Source: 12-FULL-67-14b sp963784445 (GTDB lineage: Bacteria > Acidobacteriota > Vicinamibacteria > Vicinamibacterales > UBA2999). Taken from it: 64,000 bases of DNA. The stretch lies in assembly GCA_963784445.1 (NCBI GenBank), contig CAWARO010000005.1, positions 124,001 to 188,000 on the forward strand. The letters run 5' to 3'. The notes beneath the pieces were generated by a model. The model had not been told where the DNA came from, ran no database searches, and worked only from the letters and a program-made list of their open reading frames with translations. Positions within the stretch are counted from its first letter, which is position 1. Each line of letters starts with the position of its first letter. Below are positions 15,405 through 23,246 of this stretch, piece by piece. A program made the translations under genes and the position numbers.

Positions 15405-16643
15405 CTACTGCACCACGAGAACCGTGGACGTGGTTGCCGTTTGGCCGGCCGCATCGGTTACGGTTGCAATGATGGTTCTCGCGCCGGCGCTACCGAATTG
15501 CTGGGCAAAGGTGCCACTGCCAGTGCCCGAGAATAAGACGGTTCCGTCTGAATTGCGCACCACCACCGATCGCAGCGGTGCGCCACCGGCGGCGGGGGCG
15601 GCCGTTACGGTGAATGTCGCGACACCATTGACCGCGACTGGATTCGGCGTGACGGTCAGGGTCACGGTCGGCAACGCCGCGTGGGCGATGACGATCGAGT
15701 CCGACGCGACGCCGGTGTTACCCGCCACATCGGTCGCGCTAGCGGTAATCGTGAAGCCGGCAGCCTGCTGATAGGTGTGCGTGAACCCTGCGGAGCCGGT
15801 GACGTTTGATCTGCTGTCGGTCGCGCCATCACCGAAGTTGACCACCAGGGACTGAACCTGACGCGGCGTACTGTTGCCGCCAGTTCCGCCGGCCGTGACG
15901 GCGACGGTGATTGAGACGGGCGTGCCAACGGTGCCAGTATCAGGTGCCGTAATCGTGATCGTCGGCGCGCTCGAGGCCACCACTTGCACTTCGCTCCTCG
16001 CGGTGCCAGCGGTCGCGCTAACGGTCGTGGTCTGGGTCGTCGTCAACAGAACGCGTGCAACGCCATTGGGATCGGAGAGTGCCGTCGTGGAACTCAGCGT
16101 ACCTGCGGTGGCCGTAAAGAGAACCGATACGCCGGGCAACGGATTGTTTGAGGGGTCCATGACCAGCGCGGAGATGGTCACCGTGCCGCCGCTCTGCGAA
16201 ATGCTTGACGGCGTGGCGCTCACCGACATGCCACCTGCGGCAGCTGCGCCAATTTTGACTTCGATACCACTGGAACTGGTATTGCCGGATCCAGTGCGCG
16301 CACCGCCGGAGAAGGCGTTGATGAATCCGGTGCCCGAAACGGTGCCGGCGAGATAGGTGACGGTCGCGATGCCGTTTATCGTTTGCGCCTCGACCGGATC
16401 GGTGCGGCCGATCGACGCCTGGAACGTCACCGTCGTGCCGTTATGCACCGGAGTGCCACTGGATTCCGAGACCACCGCGCGAACGGTCGCCTGGCCATTC
16501 AACGGCAGGATGCTCCTGTCGATCGACAGCGAGATCTCCGAGCCCGTGGGGGAGGTCAGCGGCATTTGGTCGCACGCCACCACTACCGCGATGGTCAGCG
16601 CCGCCACGGCGAACAAACGGGCCATTAAAAGTCTCTCACTCAT
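15405..16643 (-). CDS. Lipoprotein with bacterial Ig-like domains
   Basis: A 412-residue secreted protein with an N-terminal lipoprotein signal (VAALTIAVVVAC, Cys24, followed by Asp). The rest is a chain of about four beta-sandwich domains: two Big-1/invasin-like units (about 35-130 and 135-225, with ATVRAVVSESSGTPVHNGTTVTF and TVTISALVMDPSNNPLPGVSVLF), a PKD-like unit (about 230-325, with VVNFGDGATDSRSNVTGSAGFTHTYQ split by short loops) and a last Ig-like unit (about 328-412). No catalytic motif is seen. Its insertion between pseudopilin genes suggests a surface protein linked to the machine or its cargo, but this is inference. An ATG at 16625 is an alternative start. Confidence 0.85.
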   Translation of the reverse strand: MSERLLMARLFAVAALTIAVVVACDQMPLTSPTGSEISLSIDRSILPLNGQATVRAVVSESSGTPVHNGTTVTFQASIGRTDPVEAQTINGIATVTYLAGTVSGTGFINAFSGGARTGSGNTSSSGIEVKIGAAAAGGMSVSATPSSISQSGGTVTISALVMDPSNNPLPGVSVLFTATAGTLSSTTALSDPNGVARVLLTTTQTTTVSATAGTARSEVQVVASSAPTITITAPDTGTVGTPVSITVAVTAGGTGGNSTPRQVQSLVVNFGDGATDSRSNVTGSAGFTHTYQQAAGFTITASATDVAGNTGVASDSIVIAHAALPTVTLTVTPNPVAVNGVATFTVTAAPAAGGAPLRSVVVRNSDGTVLFSGTGSGTFAQQFGSAGARTIIATVTDAAGQTATTSTVLVVQ

Positions 16644-16748
16644 GACAAGGCCTGTTGAACGCGCAGATCGTCAGTACTAGAAGTCTTGAAGGGCGGGAAC
16701 CCACACCAAATGAGTCCAAGTTTGTCGCCCGGCCCTTTAAGACGTCTC

Positions 16749-16839
16749 GCCCCGCCGGGGGCGGGGCCAAGCAACGCTGCGACTAGCGAGGCGAAGCCGG
16801 GTCGCACATGCTCGGCAGTAAGAGGCGAAGCCTCGCTAG
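16749..16839 (+). repeat. Structured 5' leader of the third pseudopilin gene
   Basis: The 252-base gap 16644-16895 between divergent genes contains several inverted repeats: a GC hairpin (16749-16767, GCCCCGC/GCGGGGC), a long-range pair CTAGCGAGGC (16783-16792) with GCCTCGCTAG (16830-16839), and two small AGGCGAAGCC hairpins inside it. The last ends in the CTAGA tail shared with other hairpins of the window. It could be a leader RNA structure or a compound repeat. I could not match it to a riboswitch class. Confidence 0.6.
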
Positions 16840-16895
16840 ATATGTCGACCGGTCTTGAGGGTTGCACTAATAGGCCTGATAACGATAATAGACTC

Positions 16896-17750
16896 ATGGA
16901 CTTAGCGGGTCAAGGCAACCGCGGCTATGCGATGGCCGCGCTGCTGGTCGGTATGAGCGTCATGGCGGTGCTGATGGGCGCGTTGCTGCCGGTGTGGACG
17001 CACATGGCGACCCGCGAAAAAGAGGCAGAGCTGATTTTCCGCGGGAATCAGTACGCCCGGGCAATCGGGCTGTTCCAGCGCAAATTTGCGAATACGCCCC
17101 CGCCGACCATCGACGTGCTCGTTGAACAACGTTTTCTCCGCAAGAAATACAAAGACCCGATTACGAAAGAGGACTTCCAGCCAATCTACGCCAATCAGGC
17201 CATGATGCCTGGCGGGCCTCCCCCCGGACCTGGCAGCGCCCAGCAGTCGGGCCAGCGAGCTACGCCTGGCGCTAAGCCTGGCGCGCCGGGTGGACAACTG
17301 CTTCAGTCCGGCTTCAACAGCACCGGCGCTACATCCGCCGGCGGCATCATCGGCGTGACTTCGAAGAGCAAGGACGCGTCGATCAAGATTCTCAACGGCC
17401 GCCAGAAATACAACGAGTGGGCGTTCGTTCATGTTCAGACGTCCCAGCGTCCGGGCCAGCCGGGACCCGGGGGAGCAACGCCTGGTTTCCCGGGGGCGCC
17501 GAATCAGCGGCCGGGCCCGGGGCAGCAGGGGCCGGGGCAGCCGAATTCACCGTTTGGCATGCAGCCGGGAGGACGGGGCGGGTTCCAGGGTCCGCAAGGG
17601 CCGGGGCAGAGTCCGTTCGGCCAACCGAACCGGCCGCCAGGTCCGGGCGTTAATGCACCATTTGGCGCACCGCAAAGTCCGTTTGGGTCGCCGACGCAGC
17701 CGATCAACCCTGGCCAGCGTCCGCCGGGGCAGCGGCCGCCAGGTCAATAA
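16896..17750 (+). CDS. Pseudopilin-like protein with Pro/Gly/Gln-rich C-terminal tail
   Basis: A 284-residue protein. The ATG at 16896 starts a prepilin-like N-terminus: MDLAGQGNRG then the hydrophobic helix YAMAALLVGMSVMAVLMGALLP, with the usual Glu at +5 replaced by Ala, which is typical of minor tip pseudopilins. A conserved helical part follows (ATREKEAELIFRGNQYARAIGLFQRKF, VDVLVEQRFLRKKYKDPI-like), as in GspG-related proteins of this lineage. From about residue 170 it becomes low complexity, and the last 95 residues are nearly all Pro, Gly, Gln, Phe and Asn, with PGQ and SPFG units. The final 47 bases overlap the convergent serine hydrolase gene. Assignment to the pilus machine rests on N-terminus and location. 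Confidence 0.8.
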   Translation: MDLAGQGNRGYAMAALLVGMSVMAVLMGALLPVWTHMATREKEAELIFRGNQYARAIGLFQRKFANTPPPTIDVLVEQRFLRKKYKDPITKEDFQPIYANQAMMPGGPPPGPGSAQQSGQRATPGAKPGAPGGQLLQSGFNSTGATSAGGIIGVTSKSKDASIKILNGRQKYNEWAFVHVQTSQRPGQPGPGGATPGFPGAPNQRPGPGQQGPGQPNSPFGMQPGGRGGFQGPQGPGQSPFGQPNRPPGPGVNAPFGAPQSPFGSPTQPINPGQRPPGQRPPGQ

Positions 17751-18765
17751 CGATCGCGTCGTGTAAGGCGCGGCGCACGTCCTGAATCCCCTCGTGGTGT
17801 CGCGTGGGGTGTACGCGATTCGACAGGATCACCACATAGAGATCTTTCGCCGCATCGATCCACAGCGATGTGCCGGTGAAACCGGTGTGACCAATCGCGC
17901 TCGGCGAGAGCTTCGTGCCGCACGACGAGGTGGGCAGCATGGTGTCCCACGCGAGCGCTCGCGAGCTGCGAGGCACCGTGGACTTCCTGGCGAACTGCGA
18001 CAGAGCGGGTGAGCGCATCCACCACTGCGCGCACGCGCCCACCGCGGCGGCCGTGCCGAATAAACCCGCGTGCGCGGCCACGCCGCCAAGGGCTTCGGTG
18101 TTTTCATCGTGCACCTCGCCGCGACGCTCCTCGCCCAGCGCGGTGTTCTCGGTCGGGGCGGTGCGTTCACGCCACTCGCGGCCCGGTCGATAGCGCAGCT
18201 CCACGTCGGCGCCGAGCTCGCGATCGCGCCACGCATCGAATAGCCGATCGATCGCTGCGCTCGCCGCGTGCTCGAGCGCGAAGCCGAGCAGCATGAAGCC
18301 GGGGTCGCTGTAGATCGACTGCGTGCGCGGAACATAGGCGAGTGGTTCCTCACAGATCGCCAGCTCGAAGGACGCGCGTCCGCGACGGGACTGGTAGTAC
18401 GGCCGGTGACCGGGAAGCCCCGACGCGTGCTCGAGCAGATCCTGAATCGTCACCGCCTGGCGATCCTCGCCGGTCCACGACGCGATCCAATGCCGCACGC
18501 GATCGTTGAGCCGCATGCGTCCGGTCGCGAGTTCATCGGCGATCAGGCCGGCCGTCGCCAATACCTTCGTCAGCGACGCGAGGTCGTAGATCGTGTGCGC
18601 GTCGACCGCCGTCGACGCACGATCGTAAGTGTGAGTTCCGGCGGCGATCGTTGCGAGCGCGCCGTTGGTGCGGCCGACTTCGACCACCGCGCCGGGAAAC
18701 ACGCGATCGGCGATCGCGCGCTGGAGGATGGAACCGACGCCCGGCAGCGGCGTGACGCCGGTCAT
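17704..18765 (-). CDS. Serine hydrolase of the beta-lactamase / penicillin-binding family
   Basis: A 353-residue class C beta-lactamase-like protein. The nucleophile motif SLTK is at about residues 63-66 (YDLASLTKVLATAG); the second motif is probably YSDPGF (Tyr), and HTGFTGTSLW near the C-terminus replaces the KTG/HTG box. The protein lacks a signal peptide at the chosen ATG (18765). That start overlaps the stop of the symporter gene by four bases (ATGA); the frame runs further upstream but only inside the symporter. Such hydrolases often act on muropeptides, D-Ala dipeptides or esters. In this cluster, with MurQ and a MurK-like kinase, a role in muropeptide processing is plausible. The 3' end overlaps the pseudopilin gene. 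Confidence 0.85.
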   Translation of the reverse strand: MTGVTPLPGVGSILQRAIADRVFPGAVVEVGRTNGALATIAAGTHTYDRASTAVDAHTIYDLASLTKVLATAGLIADELATGRMRLNDRVRHWIASWTGEDRQAVTIQDLLEHASGLPGHRPYYQSRRGRASFELAICEEPLAYVPRTQSIYSDPGFMLLGFALEHAASAAIDRLFDAWRDRELGADVELRYRPGREWRERTAPTENTALGEERRGEVHDENTEALGGVAAHAGLFGTAAAVGACAQWWMRSPALSQFARKSTVPRSSRALAWDTMLPTSSCGTKLSPSAIGHTGFTGTSLWIDAAKDLYVVILSNRVHPTRHHEGIQDVRRALHDAIVIDLAAAAPADAGQG

Positions 18766-20201
18766 GCGGGTTGTGCCCGTGCCGGTGACAGCGCCCGAGA
18801 CACGAACGCGACCACGCACGTGGTGGTGGCGCCGATCAGCACATACCAGGTGAACGCCGCCGGCGTGGCCCACCACACCGCGGTCATGACAATCAGACCC
18901 GCAATCATGCCGGCAAACGTGTCGCGCTCGCGCACGGACGGGGCAAGCGTGCCAAGAAGGAACGCGCCGAGCACTGAACCCGACGCGAACGACAGCACGG
19001 CCAGTCCAGCGTCGAGGACGTTGCGGTTCATGAACTGCGCCAGTATGGCCACTCCTAGTTGCACGATCCCCCAGAGCACCGTGGCCTGCTTCGAGATGCG
19101 CATCTGCGTGGCCTGATCGGCCGTCGGGTTGATGTACGGCAGATAAAAATCGCTGACCGTCGTCGCCGCCATGGCGTTGAGTGACGGCGACAAGGCGGCG
19201 GCCACAATCGCCGCGATGATGAACCCGGCAAGACCGTTGGTGAGCTCGTTGACCACGAAGATCGGCAGGATCTGATCGGTGCGACTGAGCGCTTGCGGCA
19301 ATGGCACCTGCTGGTAATACGTGTAGAGCATCACGCCGATCAGCAGGAACAGGATGAACTGCGCGAACACAATGAAACCGCTCAGCACGAGCCCGCGCGC
19401 CGCGGCTTGCTGGTTCTTCGCCGACAGCAAGCGCTGCACAAGGTATTGATCGGTGCCGTGGGTGGATAGCGTCAGCGCGACACCGCCGAGCAGCCCTGCC
19501 CAGATCGTGTAGGGAACCGAGACGTCCAGCCTCGTATCCAGCCACACAAACCGCCCGGTCTCCATGCCGACGCGCACCACTTCATTCCAGCCGCCATCGA
19601 TGCGATTGAGGAGGGCCATCGCCACCGCGCCGGCGCCGAGAATGTAGATGAACATCTGGACCACGTCGGTCCAGATCACCGCGGAGACGCCACCCCGCAT
19701 CGTGTAGACGATCATCGCCGCGCCCAGGACAATCACGACCCAGGTCACCGGCAATTGCGTCACGATCGAGATCACGAATGCGGTGGTGAACAACCGGATG
19801 CCGTCTGCCAGCGAGCGGGTCAGCAGGAAGATCACCGCCGACAACGTCTTCACGCGCGTGCCGAAACGGCGCTGGAGGAGCTCATATGAGGTGAAGAGCT
19901 CGCCGCGGAAGTAGGCGGGGATGAACAGCAGGCTGATGAGAATCCGCCCGATGATGTAGCCGAGCGCCAGCTGCAGGAACGTCATGTTGCCGACGTAGGT
20001 CTGTGCCGGCACGCCGATGAACGTCAGCGTGCTGGTTTCGGTGGCGACAATCGTGAAGCAGATCGCCCACCATGGCACGCTGCGATCGGTGAGGAAATAA
20101 TCACGCGTGGTTTTCTGGAAGCGGCCGAACCACGACCCGAAGGCCGTGATGGCGACGAGGTAGACGGCGATGACGAGGTAGTCGACCCCGGAGAGCGACA
20201 C
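18762..20201 (-). CDS. Sodium:solute symporter (SSS family)
   Basis: A 479-residue inner-membrane transporter with about 13 hydrophobic helices. Family features are the start DYLVIAVYLVAITAFGSWFGR, the segment FLTDRSVPWWAICFTIVATETSTLTFIGVPAQ (the sodium site region of helices 1-2) and GGVSAVIWTDVVQMFIYI. The family covers sugars, sialic acid, amino acids and vitamins, so the substrate cannot be read from sequence. Because it is coupled to the serine hydrolase and lies between amino-sugar genes, uptake of N-acetylmuramic acid, GlcNAc or a muropeptide is the favoured inference. Its start is 10 bases from the end of the GHL10-like gene. Confidence 0.9.
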   Translation of the reverse strand: MSLSGVDYLVIAVYLVAITAFGSWFGRFQKTTRDYFLTDRSVPWWAICFTIVATETSTLTFIGVPAQTYVGNMTFLQLALGYIIGRILISLLFIPAYFRGELFTSYELLQRRFGTRVKTLSAVIFLLTRSLADGIRLFTTAFVISIVTQLPVTWVVIVLGAAMIVYTMRGGVSAVIWTDVVQMFIYILGAGAVAMALLNRIDGGWNEVVRVGMETGRFVWLDTRLDVSVPYTIWAGLLGGVALTLSTHGTDQYLVQRLLSAKNQQAAARGLVLSGFIVFAQFILFLLIGVMLYTYYQQVPLPQALSRTDQILPIFVVNELTNGLAGFIIAAIVAAALSPSLNAMAATTVSDFYLPYINPTADQATQMRISKQATVLWGIVQLGVAILAQFMNRNVLDAGLAVLSFASGSVLGAFLLGTLAPSVRERDTFAGMIAGLIVMTAVWWATPAAFTWYVLIGATTTCVVAFVSRALSPARAQPA

Positions 20202-20210
20202 CCCGAAAGC

Positions 20211-21446
20211 TTACTCTGGAGCCGGAGCCGTACCGAACGCGGCGCGGCCAAGCTCGCTGACCGAGCCGGAGGTATTGGGTGGCGCCGCCAGCGCTTCGTA
20301 CGAGAAGAGGATGATGCCGGCGGTCCCCAGCTTGCGCGCCGCGGCAATGTGACCGAGTGTCTGCGACGGCGACAACTGGTAGGCGCCGATGCCGGCCCAC
20401 ACCGGCCGCGAGCCCGCATAGGCGCGCGCCGCCGCGATCTGGCGCTGGAAGATGTCGGTCTCAGCGGTGTAGGCCATCGGGCAGATCACGTCGAGGAGCG
20501 ACTGATCGATCCAGCCGCGCCAATCCTGCAGCCGCGACTCAAATGCCTGCTGCGCGTCGGGTACTACCGCGGCACTGAAAATCACCTGGGGCCGCGCGGT
20601 CTTCACGGCCGTCCGGATCTTGATCACCAGCGAGGTCAGCCGCGAGCGGCGGAAGTCACTCCAACGCTCGGGGAACAGGTTGGGGTAGGCCGCCGCATCG
20701 AGCACTTCTCTCGCGGCCAGATCGCGCCGTTCGGCCTGGTTGAGATCCGGCAGCACGTTGCTCTTGAACTGTTCGATCGCTGCCTGGCTGTAGTCGAAGT
20801 CTTCGTTGGGGAAGCGCACGTAATCGAGATGCACGCCGTCGATTGCGTACTTCGCGGCAATCCCGCCGATCACCGCCGCAGTGTGATCCTGCGCGGCAGG
20901 ATGCAGCGGCGAAGTGTAAAGGCCTTCGACCTGCGAGGAATTGGCCCGCGTCCAGCGTGCCAGCCGCCCCACATATGCGGGGCTTCGGAGATCGATCTTC
21001 CTCATCTCCGCCGCCAGCTCGCGTGGCACCATCAGCCATTCCGGGGCGCGATAGATCACATGATCACGGGACGCCGGCAGGCTGACGGAACTCGATACCA
21101 GGTTGACCGCGACCCACGCGTGCACTTGCAACCCGGCGGCGTGCGCCTGCTCGATGACGGTCGCGAGGGGATCGAACGACGGGCGCGACGCCAGCTCAGA
21201 TGCGCGCGGTTCGAGCGTGCCCAGGTAATATGCGTCGCCGCGGCCGCGGACCTGCACCAGCAACGTGTTGAATCCCCCGGCGTCCGCGGCGGCCACCATC
21301 TGCTTGATCGATTCCGGCGAGGCGAGCGTGGCGCGCGTGACCCACAGCGCGCGGGTCTGCTCGGACGCGGGCTGGAAGGCCGCGGTGAGAGCGGTTGTGC
21401 ACACGACGGCACAGACTATCGCCAGGGAATAGCGATTTCGAAGCAT
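20211..21446 (-). CDS. GHL10-type glycosyl hydrolase-like protein (DUF187 family)
   Basis: A 411-residue exported protein with an N-terminal signal (MLRNRYSLAIVCAVVCTTALTAAF). The body is a TIM-barrel of the glycosyl-hydrolase-like GHL10 family, with RALWVTRATLASPESIKQMV at the first strand, GFNTLLVQVRGRGDAYY, AGLQVHAWVAVNL, YAIDGVHLDYVRFPNEDFDYS (DxxRFP family hallmark) and ISPMAY-like ICPMAYT. Family members are thought to act on glycans, and one related group cleaves denuded peptidoglycan; the exact bond is unknown. It is the first gene of the minus-strand trio with the symporter and serine hydrolase. The ATG at 21446 gives the signal peptide. Confidence 0.85.
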   Translation of the reverse strand: MLRNRYSLAIVCAVVCTTALTAAFQPASEQTRALWVTRATLASPESIKQMVAAADAGGFNTLLVQVRGRGDAYYLGTLEPRASELASRPSFDPLATVIEQAHAAGLQVHAWVAVNLVSSSVSLPASRDHVIYRAPEWLMVPRELAAEMRKIDLRSPAYVGRLARWTRANSSQVEGLYTSPLHPAAQDHTAAVIGGIAAKYAIDGVHLDYVRFPNEDFDYSQAAIEQFKSNVLPDLNQAERRDLAAREVLDAAAYPNLFPERWSDFRRSRLTSLVIKIRTAVKTARPQVIFSAAVVPDAQQAFESRLQDWRGWIDQSLLDVICPMAYTAETDIFQRQIAAARAYAGSRPVWAGIGAYQLSPSQTLGHIAAARKLGTAGIILFSYEALAAPPNTSGSVSELGRAAFGTAPAPE

Positions 21447-21482
21447 GAAGAGCACACAAATGTAGCATGCCTGCCCGCTTTC

Positions 21483-21518
21483 GCGCCTGAAAGGCGCTAC
21501 GGCGAGGTCTCGCCGTAG
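21483..21518. repeat. Tandem hairpins in a divergent promoter region
   Basis: GCGCCT-GAA-AGGCGC (21483-21497) is followed at once by CTACGGCGAG-GT-CTCGCCGTAG, a perfect 10-bp stem. They lie in the 115-base gap between the divergent GHL10-like and kinase genes. The loop and the CTAC tail match the hairpin family found elsewhere in the window. Confidence 0.7.
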
Positions 21519-21561
21519 CTCGGCAGAGCATTTGCGAGCGGAGGCGGATAAGCTAATCCGC

Positions 21562-22521
21562 ATGCACGTTCTCGGCATCGATGCCGGCGGCACGAAGACG
21601 GTGGCGTTTCTCGCCGACGCCGACGGTCGCATCATCGCCGACGGCCGCGCCGGCGGCGCCAACCTCCAGACCGAAGGTGAGCTCCAGGTCGAGAAAGTCC
21701 TGCACGATGTGATCGAGCAGGTCACGCGCGGCCGCAACATCACGCCCGCGGCAGTGTGCCTCGGCATGGCCGGGGTGGATCGCGAGGCCGATGGCCGCAC
21801 CATTCGCGAGATCGTGCGGCGGCTCGGCTATCGCTCGAACACGCTCATCGTCAACGACGCGTTGATCGCGCTGGTTGCGGGCGCTGGCGCAAGCCCGGGG
21901 CTGGTGGTGATTTCCGGAACGGGATCGATCGCGTTTGGCGTCAGCCATCGCGGGCTGGCGGCCCGCGCCGGCGGGTGGGGGCCGACGCTTGGCGACGAGG
22001 GGTCAGGGTATTGGATCGGCCGACGCGCGTTGGAAGCGGTGACGCGCGACGCCGATGGCCGCGGCCCGCGAACCGAGCTGACCCAGCTGGTCCTCGATCA
22101 TTTTCAGCTGCCGAGACCGCAGTCGCTGGTGTCGGAGATTTATCATCAGCCGCAGGGCCGCCGCGCGATCGCCGCGCTCGCGCCGCTCGTCGACGGCGCC
22201 CGTGCCGATGGCGATTTGGTGGCCGCCGAGATCATGATCGAAGCTGCCGACGAGCTGGCCACGGCGGCGGCGTCGGTAATCTCGCGCCTCGAGATGCGCG
22301 GCGAACAGTTTCCGATCCTGCTCGCCGGCGGTATCCTGAAACGCAGCGAGTGGCTCGCGGCCGAAGTCGAGCGCCGGATGGCCGAAGTGGCGCCAAGGAG
22401 CGAAGTGCGTCTGCTTACGCACGAGCCCGCGCTCGGCGCCGTCCGGCTGGCCCTCGCCGAAGCCAGGGGCGGCGTGCGTGTGCCGCCATACATCGATGCC
22501 TTTCGCGCCACACCTCAGTGA
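21562..22521 (+). CDS. Amino-sugar kinase of the BadF/BadG family (GlcNAc or MurNAc kinase-like)
   Basis: A 319-residue kinase of the actin/hexokinase fold. The phosphate 1 motif is GIDAGGTKTVAF (residues 5-16), phosphate 2 is LVVISGTGSIAFG, GGWGPTLGDEGSGYWIGR is the family signature of GlcNAc kinases, and the adenosine site is ILLAGGILKRSEW. It should phosphorylate an amino sugar at C6. MurK of Clostridium, in this family, accepts both MurNAc and GlcNAc; with murQ and nagB next to it that activity fits. The ATG at 21562 is the natural family start, and 10 residues of extra open frame upstream are rejected. Its stop overlaps the nagB start (GTGA). Confidence 0.9.
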   Translation: MHVLGIDAGGTKTVAFLADADGRIIADGRAGGANLQTEGELQVEKVLHDVIEQVTRGRNITPAAVCLGMAGVDREADGRTIREIVRRLGYRSNTLIVNDALIALVAGAGASPGLVVISGTGSIAFGVSHRGLAARAGGWGPTLGDEGSGYWIGRRALEAVTRDADGRGPRTELTQLVLDHFQLPRPQSLVSEIYHQPQGRRAIAALAPLVDGARADGDLVAAEIMIEAADELATAAASVISRLEMRGEQFPILLAGGILKRSEWLAAEVERRMAEVAPRSEVRLLTHEPALGAVRLALAEARGGVRVPPYIDAFRATPQ

Positions 22522-23246
22522 CGATTCAACGATTTGAGAATTTGGACGCGCTGGCCGCGGCGCTGGCCACTCGTGTGCTCGACGCCATCGTCGCCAATCC
22601 CAGGGTGGTGCTCGGCCTGCCGACCGGCCGTACGCCGTTGAGGTTGTATCGCGAACTGCGCGAGCGCAGCACTCGGATCGATTGGTCGGGCGTCCGCACG
22701 TTCAACCTCGATGAGTTCGCCGGCCTCGACGCCGATCACCCGGGCAGCTATCGCGCGTTCATGCAGGCGGAGTTGTTCGATCACGTGGCGATCGATCCGG
22801 CCAACATCGGCATGCTCAACGGCCGCGCTCCCGACCTGAAAGCGGAGTGCCGGCGCTACGAAGCCGCCATCGCCGCGGCCGGTGGCATCGATCTGCAAAT
22901 TCTCGGCATCGGCGCCAACGGCCACATCGGCTTCAACGAGCCGGCCGAGGGCCTGTGCGCGCACACCCACATCGCGGATTTGGAGCAGGAGAGTCGCGAG
23001 TCCAACGCGCAACGATTCGGTGGGGACTGGACCGCAGTGCCGGAGCGCGCGTTGTCGATGGGCATGGCAACAATCCTCGGCGCGCGGCACATTGTCTTGA
23101 TGGCTACCGGCGCGGAAAAGGCTGATGCCGTGTACGGAATGATCGAGGGATTGATTACCCCGAAATTGCCGGCGTCGGTCTTACAGGTGCATCCCCGCGT
23201 GACGGTGATGCTGGATGATGCGGCGTCTGTCCAGCTGTCACATTGA
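22518..23246 (+). CDS. nagB: Glucosamine-6-phosphate deaminase
   Basis: Converts glucosamine-6-phosphate to fructose-6-phosphate and ammonia, feeding amino sugars into glycolysis. The protein has 242 residues (E. coli NagB has 266), like the shorter bacterial and archaeal forms. Motifs: phosphate-binding LGLPTGRTPLRLY, catalytic-base region FNLDEFAGL, and GIGANGHIGFNEPAEGL. The GTG start overlaps the kinase stop by four bases, so the two are translationally coupled. No nagA deacetylase is seen in the window. The 3' end overlaps convergent murQ by nine bases. Confidence 0.95.
   Translation: MTIQRFENLDALAAALATRVLDAIVANPRVVLGLPTGRTPLRLYRELRERSTRIDWSGVRTFNLDEFAGLDADHPGSYRAFMQAELFDHVAIDPANIGMLNGRAPDLKAECRRYEAAIAAAGGIDLQILGIGANGHIGFNEPAEGLCAHTHIADLEQESRESNAQRFGGDWTAVPERALSMGMATILGARHIVLMATGAEKADAVYGMIEGLITPKLPASVLQVHPRVTVMLDDAASVQLSH

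Noticed and set aside
16741..16895. Cyclic-di-GMP (GEMM) riboswitch before the third pseudopilin
   Set aside because: The leader has nested hairpins and GCGAAGCC elements, but the conserved GEMM blocks GGGACGCAAAGCC and tetraloop receptor are not present.
18766..19545. N-terminal extension of the serine hydrolase to base 19545
   Set aside because: It lies within the symporter gene and is Arg/His-rich; the ATG at 18765 overlaps the symporter stop and begins the recognisable domain.
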